A stretch of DNA of 5,274 bases, from positions 1 to 5,274 of the forward strand of contig JAKQBU010000222.1 of the NCBI GenBank assembly GCA_029573975.1, given 5' to 3'. Position numbers and translations under genes: made by a program. The DNA is from Planctomycetota bacterium (GTDB lineage Bacteria > Planctomycetota > Phycisphaerae > Sedimentisphaerales > SM23-30). Below, one piece after another: positions 1-5,274 of this stretch. Below the pieces are notes generated by a model that searched no databases, was not told the origin of the DNA, and saw nothing but the letters and a program-made list of their open reading frames with translations. Position 1 is the first letter of the stretch. Each line of letters starts with the position of its first letter.

Positions 1-889
1 CTGGTGAACCCGCCCTCCGGCTTGCCGTTCTTCTTATCTACCGCCGCCTCCGTCTTGCCCTTCTCCCCGTTGGAAAGTATAGTTGCATTCCCGGCCGCGC
101 CGCCCCCACATCCGCCGTCGAAATAAACAAATTCGACTGCTCATCTAACACCAGCCCGCTGATCTCCCCGTGCTGGGTATCATACGCAATCGTAACTTTT
201 TTGCTTGCCGGCTCAATTCGATACACCAGTCCGTTTTCATCCCCGCCGGCGTATAGAATCCCCTCATGCAGTGCCAAAACCAGGATATTCTTTTCCTTGG
301 CCTGATAAAGCACTTCCCTGGCCCCCGCCGGGTCCAGCATCATCACCTTGCCGGTTGGGCCGGTTCCCAGGAAAATCCGGCCATCCGGCCCCACCACGAT
401 ACTCCAGACATATTTGATCTCCTCCTCCGCAAACACCACCTCCACATTCTTATTACTGTCAATCCGCAACAACTGCCCCGCCTTCCCCCCCGTCCCCGCC
501 AGCAATTTTCCTTCCGCATCCAGCCCCAAACTGAATACATGCACCTGTTCCCCCTCCGCCGGCCCGTACATCAATTCCGCCGGCTGACCCGGAGCAATCC
601 GGTAGATCCCGCCCTTGCCGCTGGTCGCCACATACAGATTTCCCTGCCCGTCCGCCGCCAGATCATTCACCGACCACAAATCCTTATTACCCGAATAAAG
701 GGTCGTCCACTGGTACGCCAGCGATATCTCCCCTTCGCTGCTGATAACAACCTGATTCGGCTCCCCCTGGACGAACTGGTTCTCCGCATTATGCTGCACA
801 TAGTTCACCTGCACCGCTGAGGCAGGCACACCGGGATAAAATCCAATCGTCACTAATGCCAATATTTTCAATAAGTTACGTATCATCAT
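1..889 (-). CDS. Secreted beta-propeller protein, frameshifted and cut by the window edge
   Basis: The first 25 residues form a signal peptide: basic MMIRN, a hydrophobic stretch, then a VPASA cleavage site with the mature protein starting near V26. After it come at least five repeats about 41-44 residues apart, starting near residues 73, 117, 160, 201 and 242. Each has the pattern hydrophobic-D-x-x-G-x-L/I-hydrophobic-x-G/S-T followed by IYRI-like strands, typical of beta-propeller blades of the SMP-30/NHL/strictosidine-synthase-like type. The protein is therefore probably periplasmic or extracytoplasmic; ligand and role are unknown. The uninterrupted frame ends at a stop at 38-40 after an Arg-rich tail (RRARRRRR) that looks out of frame. 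Shifting by one base at the C run 103-107 gives a sensible continuation (NATILSNGEKGKTEAAV...) of a Lys/Glu/Gly-rich linker open to position 3, so the gene runs past the window. Two ATGs lie at 889 and 886. AGG sits directly before the first, so the start is not well fixed by a ribosome binding site. Confidence 0.75.
103..107 (-). other. Apparent frameshift in a five-C homopolymer
   Basis: Five C bases on the plus strand read as GGGGG in the propeller gene (codons gtg ggg gcg). One extra G would give D-V-G-G-G-A-A-G-N-A-T and a natural Gly/Ala then Lys/Glu-rich linker, open to the window edge. Without it, the frame gives an Arg-rich nonsense tail and stops at 38. A missing base in the assembly, a true mutation, or ribosomal slippage (GGG can re-pair with GGG one base back) all fit. 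A sequencing or assembly error in the homopolymer is the simplest explanation. Confidence 0.7.
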
Positions 890-1019
890 CCTGAAATATC
901 CTATGTAAGCTACCTTAGCCTAACCAAACCTAAAGCACAGTAGAATAACAAGTTTCGTCAAATAAGGAAAGAAATATTTCCCCCGCGGCGTAAAAAGCTT
1001 ACCTGAATCACCCCCCAGG

Positions 1020-1048
1020 CTAAAAATGGCTTTTGCCTAAGCCATTCC
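1020..1048 (-). terminator. Intrinsic terminator after the helicase gene
   Basis: Read on the minus strand, AATGGCT (1046-1040) pairs with AGCCATT (1031-1025) across an 8-base loop. The stem runs directly into a T tract (plus-strand A run 1022-1026). It begins about 40 bases after the helicase stop codon and before the propeller gene start, so the two same-strand genes are probably transcribed separately. The plus-strand reading has no T tract, so it should work in one direction only. Confidence 0.6.
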
Positions 1049-1088
1049 CTGGTAATGGAGAGTACTGTTTATTTACCACCCGGTTGGT

Positions 1089-2273
1089 TCAACGGCCCTT
1101 GGCAGTTCGTTTGTGAAAGAACTTTTTTGTTCGTATTCGTTTGGATTTAACATGGCCGAGATCGGGTTCCTCCCCTTCCCAGACCGGTTGGATGTTTTGC
1201 CGGCGGATAATCGTGGCCAGATCGGTCAGGTTTTCCCGGCTGTAAAAGGTCATGGCTATCCCTTCCCGGCCCATGCGGGCCGTCCGGCCCGTCCGGTGCG
1301 TATAGGCCTCCTGACCCTTGGGAAAGTCATAGTTAATCACGTGGCTGACATGGGTGAAGTCCAGCCCCCGGCTGGCGATGTTGGTGGCGATCATGTATTT
1401 AATTTTCTGATTCCGGAAATTATTGAACAAACTCGTCCGCCGCGACTGTTCCAGGCCGCCGTGGATCATTTCCACTTTGTCCTGGTATTTCGTTTTCATC
1501 TTCTGGTGCAGCTTTTCGCAACCTATCCGCGAATTGCAAAACAGTATCGCCTGCCTCGGCCGGGCCTGGGCCAGATACTCACACAAAACCTGGAACCGGT
1601 TATGCAGCGGGACCGGCATAAAATGGTGCTTCAGGCTTTGCGGGGCCACCTGATCGACATTCAGCTCGACAATCGCCGGGTCCTTCAGATATTTCCGGGC
1701 CAGTTCTTTGATCGGCTTGGGCATCGTCGCCGAAAACAGCAGCGTTTGATGCTCGTGTATCAGGCACGATATAATAAATTCGACATCACTGATGAATCCC
1801 ATGTTCAGCATCTCATCTGCCTCATCCAGGACTAACATGCACACCTCATTCAGACGCAGCGGGCTGTTATAGAGCAGGTCAATCAGCCGGCCCGGCGTGG
1901 CCACCAGGATATGCACGCCGTGCTCCAGCTTCATGTTCTGGATGTCCATGGCAAAGCCGCCGTACACCGCAAAAGGGGCAATCGGGGTATATTTGGCGAT
2001 GCTGGTAATCGCACTGACATACTGCAGCGCCAGCTCGCGGGTCGGTACCATAATCAGCCCCTGCACCGCCTTGAGCGACGGATCAATCCGCTGAATCATG
2101 GGCACTCCGCAGGCGGCGGTCTTGCCGGAGCCGGTTTCCGCCATCGCGATAATATCCCGACCATCACGAATATGCTGGAAGGTCTGCTCCTGAATCGGTG
2201 TCATATCCTGGTAGCCCAGATCTTTTAATGCCCTGAGAATCTCGGGCTTTAACGGTAATTCGGTAAATTTCAT
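1089..2273 (-). CDS. DEAD-box ATP-dependent RNA helicase
   Basis: This 394-residue protein has every core motif of the family in order. The Q motif region is F3...TPIQ (25-28). Motif I is AETGSGKT (45-52), motif Ia PTREL (77-81), GG 105-106, motif Ib TPGR (126-129), motif II DEAD (150-153), motif III SAT (181-183), motif IV ILFCNS (243-248), motif V ATNIASRGLD (296-305) and motif VI HRTGRTAR (326-333). Such enzymes unwind short RNA duplexes with ATP in the cytoplasm, in ribosome assembly, mRNA decay or cold adaptation. The length is near the minimal two-RecA-domain core. It ends in a short basic tail (about residues 377-394, rich in K and R) instead of a long RNA-binding extension, so it resembles RhlE/CshA-type enzymes, but I cannot assign a subfamily. 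Motif V has N298 where D is commonest, and motif VI has TAR where many bacterial members have TGR. The ATG at 2273 is supported by F3 of the Q motif and by AAAGG nine bases upstream. Confidence 0.96.
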   Translation of the reverse strand: MKFTELPLKPEILRALKDLGYQDMTPIQEQTFQHIRDGRDIIAMAETGSGKTAACGVPMIQRIDPSLKAVQGLIMVPTRELALQYVSAITSIAKYTPIAPFAVYGGFAMDIQNMKLEHGVHILVATPGRLIDLLYNSPLRLNEVCMLVLDEADEMLNMGFISDVEFIISCLIHEHQTLLFSATMPKPIKELARKYLKDPAIVELNVDQVAPQSLKHHFMPVPLHNRFQVLCEYLAQARPRQAILFCNSRIGCEKLHQKMKTKYQDKVEMIHGGLEQSRRTSLFNNFRNQKIKYMIATNIASRGLDFTHVSHVINYDFPKGQEAYTHRTGRTARMGREGIAMTFYSRENLTDLATIIRRQNIQPVWEGEEPDLGHVKSKRIRTKKFFHKRTAKGR

Positions 2274-2282
2274 TTATTTAAA

Positions 2283-2287
2283 CCTTT
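2283..2287 (-). promoter_or_regulatory. Ribosome binding site of the helicase gene
   Basis: The minus strand reads AAAGG, followed by nine bases and the ATG at 2273-2271. This is a moderate Shine-Dalgarno match at usable spacing. It lies directly after the hairpin-forming sequence at 2290-2310. Confidence 0.5.
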
Positions 2288-2289
2288 AT

Positions 2290-2310
2290 GGCATAATGCC
2301 TTATCATTAT
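2290..2310 (-). promoter_or_regulatory. Overlapping inverted repeats in the helicase leader
   Basis: GGCATAATGCC (2290-2300) is a perfect inverted repeat around one base. ATAATG (2293-2298) also pairs with CATTAT (2305-2310) across six bases. In helicase mRNA these give two hairpins that share the CAUUAU segment and so cannot form together. One is AUAAUG/CAUUAU with a 6-base loop and the other is GGCA/UGCC with a 3-base loop. The second ends two bases before the ribosome binding site. The sequence could be a protein operator or an RNA switch affecting translation; the inverted repeats are certain but the function is inferred. Confidence 0.35.
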
Positions 2311-2399
2311 TTCTGCTGTCGCGGTACCGGCCCCGTTCGTTAAGCTCCGTTGTACAGCCAAATGCTTCAAAACCCGTTAGAATTGAATCATTCCGCTGT

Positions 2400-2427
2400 A
2401 ATATACCATCAGCAAATATTTTAGCAA
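2400..2427 (-). promoter_or_regulatory. Candidate sigma70-type promoter of the helicase gene
   Basis: On the minus strand, TTGCTA (2427-2422; 4 of 6 to TTGACA) and TATATT (2405-2400; 5 of 6 to TATAAT) are separated by 16 bases. Transcription would start near 2393, leaving a leader of about 120 bases before the ATG at 2273. The region is AT-rich, so a chance match is possible. Confidence 0.35.
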
Positions 2428-2497
2428 GTGATTTAAAATAGAAGACGATAAATCATATATATTTGGATTTTTATTATTTTCATTGCAGAACCGTTAA

Positions 2498-2812
2498 ATG
2501 AAAAAGTGTCCTTTTTGTGCCGAAGAGATTCAGGATCAGGCGATCAAGTGCCGTTATTGCGGTGAATTTCTCAACAAACCCGTTACCGCACCCAAAGGCA
2601 AATGGTATTTTACCACCCCTGTTGTGGTAATTGCCCTGCTCTGCATCGGTCCGCTGGCCCTGCCGCTGGTCTGGTTCCATCCCAGGTACACAATAACTAC
2701 CAAAACCATTGTATCAGGAGTGGTAATCGTCCTGAGTATAATTTTTTATCTTATAACGATACAACTATACAAAAATTTCATGGAGCAAATCCAGGCTCTG
2801 GGCATTCATTAA
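2498..2812 (+). CDS. Small zinc-ribbon membrane protein
   Basis: This is a 104-residue protein. Its N-terminus carries two CxxC pairs, C4-x2-C7 and C18-x2-C21, in a CPFCAEEIQ...[10 protein letters not shown] pattern typical of short zinc-ribbon domains that precede membrane segments in many bacterial small proteins. Two hydrophobic segments follow, at about residues 39-60 and 70-90, giving a likely cytoplasmic ribbon anchored by two membrane helices. No enzyme motif is visible and the function is unknown; such ribbons are usually structural or bind partners. It is transcribed alone, divergent from the helicase and convergent with the hydrolase. I see no strong Shine-Dalgarno sequence before the ATG; the start is chosen because the first CxxC begins three residues later. 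AT-rich sequence upstream (2431-2480) may hold the promoter, but no clear -35/-10 pair stands out. Confidence 0.85.
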   Translation: MKKCPFCAEEIQDQAIKCRYCGEFLNKPVTAPKGKWYFTTPVVVIALLCIGPLALPLVWFHPRYTITTKTIVSGVVIVLSIIFYLITIQLYKNFMEQIQALGIH

Positions 2813-2828
2813 TTGTCTTTTGCCAGCC

Positions 2829-2840
2829 TCCCCTAGGGGA
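2829..2840. repeat. 12-bp perfect palindrome at the hydrolase stop codon
   Basis: TCCCCTAGGGGA is its own reverse complement. The central TAG, read on the minus strand, is the stop codon of the hydrolase. It lies in the tail-to-tail junction with the zinc-ribbon gene. No T tract follows on either strand, so it is not a standard intrinsic terminator; at most it forms a short GC hairpin in either transcript. Confidence 0.5.
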
Positions 2841-4665
2841 ATATCACCTTCGAATCGCTGATCGTCATGCCGGGCAATCTTAGAATTTGCTGCTTGTCAT
2901 TCTGGAAAATCTCTATTGATATATCATCGGCATTCCGATTCAAAAACAGAAACCGGTCTTCGGCAATCTGCGTACCGAAAAGATTGTCCGGTTGGAGATC
3001 ATAAACCGGCAATTTGAGTTCTTTTAGAATCTCCCTGACCGCCCCGGCCAGTCCGTCCCAGCCGGAAACCCGCGTGATCCGCCCTTTGCCCAGCGTTCTG
3101 CCGCCGGTTTCCCCGCCGAATAAAATCTGCTCCGGTTCCGCCGATCCCTCCACGCTCTCCAGCTTCGGAATCTCCATGACCACCGCACACCCGCCGGCAC
3201 TCAGCCATTCCGCGATTTTTTCCGCATCTTTAGTTTCCATTACAGGTCCCTGAATCATCAGCAGAATTTTATACCGGGCCAGCGCCCCGTTTCGCAGCAT
3301 CGTTTCATCCACAAAATCAAAATCCGTATAATCCCGCAAACGCATGGCCCTTTCCAGAAAATCACCCCATTCCAGCGTCAACGATATATTCGGATACCAT
3401 AAGGCAATCGGAACGACAGGATTTTCAACATGGAATAGATACTTCAGGTGTTTCTGTTGGGCTTGTTTGCGTTCTTCCGACTGGACCACATTGCTGTTGT
3501 AATCGTGCAGTTGATTCGCCCCCGATGCGGTGGCGTTATAAATCCGGGCTACAATTCCCCACTCATCCTCCGGACCGGCCGGCTCAAAACCATAATACGC
3601 ACCATAAAATTTCCCCGCTGACGCCACCCAGCGCGTAAAGCCGAAATTCACCTTATAATCCGATCCCTCATTCGTAATCCTTACTCCCGCCTGATGCCGG
3701 GCTGCCACCCGGCATTGCTCGGCAAAGTTCGATCCATGCTCTGCAATGGCATGCCCGCCAGTACACAGATAGATTGGGGTATTGGGGAAATGTTTCCGAG
3801 TTGTCGCCATCCACCAGTCCGACCAGCGCGTCATCGACTCCCGATACCAGTCCACAAAATCCAGCCAGTACCGCCGGTCCTGCGGATTACCTGCTTTCAG
3901 CCGCTGGCGAAACTCCGCCAGCTTTTCCTGCCGTCCGGGAAAATCCGCCTCCCCTATACCGGTAAAGGATGTTCCCCAGGCCTGATTGATCCGTTCCGCC
4001 GTTTGGTATTTTTCCGCGGCATATTTCCGAAAATCGGCCAGCGCATAGCGATCCCCGCACCAGAATCCCTGATGGTTGTGGTATTCTCCCGGTATCTCGA
4101 ACGTCCAGCCGCCACCCGATACCGAATAAATCGCTTCTCCAAAATCCCCCTGAATCCCCAATAGTACTGATTCTATAACTCCTGACTTTCCATACCGCTG
4201 GGCAAATTTCGCCAGAAAACGGTCTATCCATTTGGGCAGATGCGGATTCCAAAGTGATTCGATCTTGCTGTCCGTCTCATGTTCCAGACACCGGCAGGGG
4301 AAATGCTCCGGCCCGGCACGAAACCAGCCGGGAGTCGAGTACGCCGGGCTGAGAATCAGAAACGGAACCCACTTGAGGCCGCTCTCCTGAAGAATCTGAA
4401 CCTGCTGATCCCACTTTGACCAGTCCCACTGATCCAGGCCCTTGCCTTCGCAGCTTTCCCACGTGACGTAACTTTCGATACTGGTTACCCCCAGCGATTT
4501 ATATAGCGATGCTGAAGGGCTATCGGCATCATTTCCGAAGGTATAATACATTCCGCCCGGCCCCTTTTCCTCACCCAAAAGACCGGACGGCATAACCGCC
4601 GGGCTGACCATTAAAACCAGCAAAACCATCAAAACGTTCCTAAAATTTAAAAATTTCTTTTTCAT
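2833..4665 (-). CDS. Secreted GH14/GH42-like glycoside hydrolase
   Basis: From the ATG at 4665 the protein has 610 residues. It starts with a signal peptide (MKKK, then hydrophobic residues to about 30), so it is exported. Residues about 40-400 look like a TIM-barrel glycosidase. SLGVTSIESYVTWE (57-70) matches the strand 1-2 start of GH42/GH14-type enzymes, and DWSKWDQQVQ with KWVPFLILSPAY follows. GIQGDFGEAIY (170-180), with Glu177, resembles the acid/base segment of beta-amylases (GH14). The following GW...GEYHN...DRYALADF also recalls that family. The nucleophile is uncertain: Glu333 (RITNEG) or Glu361 (YYGFEP) are candidates. Residues about 460-500 (ARYKILLMIQGPVM...WLSAGGCAVVMEIP) look like the Rossmann-like domain that follows the barrel in GH42 beta-galactosidases, and a small beta-domain ends the protein (about 570-610). 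Fold and export are well supported; substrate is unknown. An in-frame TTG at 4680 would add five residues, but the Shine-Dalgarno-like sequence overlaps it, which favours the ATG. Confidence 0.85.
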   Translation of the reverse strand: MKKKFLNFRNVLMVLLVLMVSPAVMPSGLLGEEKGPGGMYYTFGNDADSPSASLYKSLGVTSIESYVTWESCEGKGLDQWDWSKWDQQVQILQESGLKWVPFLILSPAYSTPGWFRAGPEHFPCRCLEHETDSKIESLWNPHLPKWIDRFLAKFAQRYGKSGVIESVLLGIQGDFGEAIYSVSGGGWTFEIPGEYHNHQGFWCGDRYALADFRKYAAEKYQTAERINQAWGTSFTGIGEADFPGRQEKLAEFRQRLKAGNPQDRRYWLDFVDWYRESMTRWSDWWMATTRKHFPNTPIYLCTGGHAIAEHGSNFAEQCRVAARHQAGVRITNEGSDYKVNFGFTRWVASAGKFYGAYYGFEPAGPEDEWGIVARIYNATASGANQLHDYNSNVVQSEERKQAQQKHLKYLFHVENPVVPIALWYPNISLTLEWGDFLERAMRLRDYTDFDFVDETMLRNGALARYKILLMIQGPVMETKDAEKIAEWLSAGGCAVVMEIPKLESVEGSAEPEQILFGGETGGRTLGKGRITRVSGWDGLAGAVREILKELKLPVYDLQPDNLFGTQIAEDRFLFLNRNADDISIEIFQNDKQQILRLPGMTISDSKVIFP

Positions 4666-4672
4666 AACTAAA

Positions 4673-4678
4673 TCCGCC
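4673..4678 (-). promoter_or_regulatory. Ribosome binding site deciding the hydrolase start
   Basis: The minus strand reads GGCGGA, one mismatch from GGAGGA, seven bases before the ATG at 4665-4663. It overlaps the upstream in-frame TTG (4680-4678), which has no such sequence of its own. This supports ATG as the true start and places the signal peptide at MKKK. Confidence 0.5.
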
Positions 4679-4730
4679 AAGATAGTAAACTATTGAAATT
4701 CGTACCAACACCATGAGTTGGAAACGCCCT

Positions 4731-4738
4731 ATTTTATA
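4731..4738 (-). promoter_or_regulatory. Possible -10 element of the hydrolase gene
   Basis: The minus strand reads TATAAAAT, giving a TATAAA -10 candidate about 65-70 bases upstream of the ATG. The -35 region at normal spacing is poor, so this is a weak assignment. It touches the first copy of the direct repeat starting at 4736. Confidence 0.25.
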
Positions 4739-4809
4739 CCACTTTTTATGGAATTTACCAGCTATTGCCGGTTTTTTTCGGAAAAATACCACTATTTTTA
4801 TAATTTCCC
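4736..4809. repeat. Imperfect direct repeat pair spaced 50 bp
   Basis: ATACCACT occurs at 4736-4743 and again exactly 50 bp later at 4786-4793. Both copies continue similarly: ATACCACT, T-rich TTTTTAT or ATTTTTAT, then AATTT and C-rich ends, about 24 bases each (4736-4759 and 4786-4809). Between them, TTTTT-CGG-AAAAA (4774-4786) can form an AT hairpin or a bent segment. The pair sits between the start of the hydrolase gene and the tRNA gene and overlaps candidate -10 boxes for both. Confidence 0.45.
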
Positions 4810-4840
4810 GCTGGAAATTCCTGCCTGCTTTTGCTAATAT
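4799..4840 (+). promoter_or_regulatory. Candidate promoter(s) of tRNA-Ala
   Basis: Two options are visible. TATAAT at 4799-4804 is a perfect -10 box but its -35 region is poor; A/T tracts upstream might compensate. TGGAAA (4812-4817) and TAATAT (4835-4840) are separated by 17 bases, each 4 of 6 to consensus. This second option would start RNA near 4847, about 10 bases before the mature tRNA. Either could serve; the sequence alone does not decide. Confidence 0.35.
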
Positions 4841-4857
4841 TTTTTCGTGCCAGTATT

Positions 4858-4930
<73 letters not shown>

Positions 4931-4934
4931 CTGT

Positions 4935-4976
4935 AAGACACCCGTTGTCAGGTATTGTCAGCGGGTGTTTTCTTTT
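4935..4976 (+). terminator. Intrinsic terminator of tRNA-Ala
   Basis: ACACCCG (4938-4944) pairs with CGGGTGT (4962-4968). The stem extends by a G-T and two A-T pairs down to 4935/4971, and a T-rich tail (TTTTCTTTT) follows. The 17-base loop holds a direct repeat, TTGTCA-GGTA-TTGTCA (4945-4960). It starts a few bases after the tRNA 3' end, as expected for a single-gene tRNA unit. The opposite strand lacks a good T tract. Confidence 0.85.
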
Positions 4977-5055
4977 GTATTTACAGACACTTACAGCATT
5001 TCATTTCCGCCTTTCAACCTAAATCTTTTTTTATCCAAGTTCCACAATTAGGGGT

Positions 5056-5112
5056 AAAAATCGTTGATTTTGGCGAAAAACACAGAAAGTCTTCACTACA
5101 TTTTTATAAAAA
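5056..5112. repeat. AT-rich inverted repeats between tRNA-Ala and the PhoU gene
   Basis: AAAATC (5057-5062) and GATTTT (5066-5071) form a short 6-bp hairpin with loop GTT. TTTTTATAAAAA (5101-5112) is a perfect 12-bp palindrome. They lie downstream of the phosphate gene's stop codon and may help end its transcription. They are AT-only or nearly so, and I see no GC-rich stem followed by a T run, so a terminator call is weak. Nothing else is recognisable in 4977-5156. Confidence 0.3.
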
Positions 5113-5156
5113 CTGCCCGAATTCCCGGATGAGACGGAATCACAGCGGAGAGTTCG

Positions 5157-5274
5157 CTATTTTTCACCGGCCAGTACCTCGGCGATATTATAGGCATGGT
5201 CCTTGATCCGGCGGTAGGAGTTGAGCATATCCACATAGTAGAGGCTCTTGATGGGGGAAACGGTGCCGCCTTCC
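5157..5274 (-). CDS. C-terminal end of a PhoU-domain protein, probably a Na+/phosphate cotransporter
   Basis: The last 38 codons are visible before a TAG stop at 5159-5157; the rest lies beyond the window. The peptide includes LYYVDMLNSYRRIKDHAYNI followed by AEVLAGEK. The Y/D-x-L-x-x-x-x-R-I-x-D-H-A-x-N-I-A-E pattern is the conserved last helix of PhoU-like domains. The wording SYRRIKDHAxNIAE is typical, in my recollection, of PhoU domains fused to the C-terminus of Na/Pi-II-type cotransporters (inner-membrane phosphate uptake or export), whereas stand-alone PhoU proteins more often have ERIGDHAxNIAE. The acidic/His positions may contribute to metal binding. With so little sequence the PhoU domain is well supported, and the fused transporter is inference. 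It is transcribed toward tRNA-Ala. A start-codon-based ORF search would miss it because its start is outside the window. Confidence 0.75.
   Translation of the reverse strand, partial: EGGTVSPIKSLYYVDMLNSYRRIKDHAYNIAEVLAGEK

Noticed and set aside
266..820. Plus-strand 184-residue open frame opposite the propeller gene
   Set aside because: Pro/Arg/His-rich with no domain, and lies wholly antisense to a gene with a signal peptide and regular blades; a shadow frame.
932..961. Possible promoter for the propeller gene (TTGACG at 961-956, minus)
   Set aside because: The -35 match is good, but no acceptable -10 box lies 16-18 bases downstream (GTGCTT-like), so I did not call it.
1113..1835. Plus-strand 240-residue open frame opposite the helicase
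   Set aside because: Antisense to a gene with all DEAD-box motifs; no recognisable motif or ribosome binding site of its own.
2274..2380. Short minus-strand frame reading into the helicase leader (ends ...MIRHYAIKV)
   Set aside because: No start with a ribosome binding site and no recognisable motif; more likely untranslated leader.
3725..3736. AGTTCGATCC matching the T-loop region of tRNA-Ala, as a possible attachment site pair
   Set aside because: Only 10 bases, inside conserved hydrolase coding sequence (GSNFAEQ), with no integrase or other mobile genes nearby; chance match.
3694..4164. Plus-strand 156-residue open frame inside the hydrolase
   Set aside because: Pro/Arg-rich composition and antisense to a complete glycosidase frame; a shadow.
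5108..5130. Minus-strand terminator for the PhoU gene at CCGGGAATTCGGGCAGTTTTT-like sequence
   Set aside because: The stem is only three to four pairs and is separated from the T run; too weak to call.

Overview
This window holds five protein genes (two cut by the window edges), one tRNA gene and short intergenic regions. Base composition is moderate and there are no insertion sequences, CRISPR arrays or phage genes. The combination of a secreted GH14/GH42-like glycoside hydrolase, a secreted beta-propeller protein, a PhoU-type phosphate protein and a DEAD-box helicase fits a bacterium that degrades polysaccharides. A planctomycete (Phycisphaerae-like) or another member of the PVC group is my best guess, but this is an impression from protein style and not a demonstrated placement.

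Layout, left to right. Positions 1-889 (minus) encode an exported beta-propeller protein. Its reading frame is broken by an apparent one-base loss in a C run at 103-107, and the coding continues in another frame to the window edge. Positions 890-1088 are intergenic and hold a terminator for the next gene. Positions 1089-2273 (minus) encode a complete DEAD-box RNA helicase. Positions 2274-2497 are a 224-bp divergent intergenic region with a candidate helicase promoter, a leader of about 120 nt and two mutually exclusive hairpins just before the helicase ribosome binding site. Positions 2498-2812 (plus) encode a 104-residue zinc-ribbon protein with two membrane segments. It converges, with only 20 bp between, on a secreted glycoside hydrolase of 610 residues at 2833-4665 (minus). 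Positions 4666-4857 are AT-rich and contain a 50-bp-spaced direct repeat and candidate promoters for both flanking genes. Positions 4858-4930 (plus) are tRNA-Ala(GGC), followed by a clear intrinsic terminator. Positions 4977-5156 hold nothing coding that I can see. Positions 5157-5274 (minus) are the last 38 codons of a PhoU-domain protein, probably a Na+/phosphate cotransporter.

The genes do not form an obvious operon: the minus-strand genes are separated by a terminator, by an opposite-strand gene or by a tRNA. They look like ordinary independent transcription units. I found no convincing new multi-gene system. The points most worth a second look are the frameshift in the propeller gene, the alternative hairpins in the helicase leader, the direct repeat between the hydrolase and the tRNA, and the uncertain family of the hydrolase.
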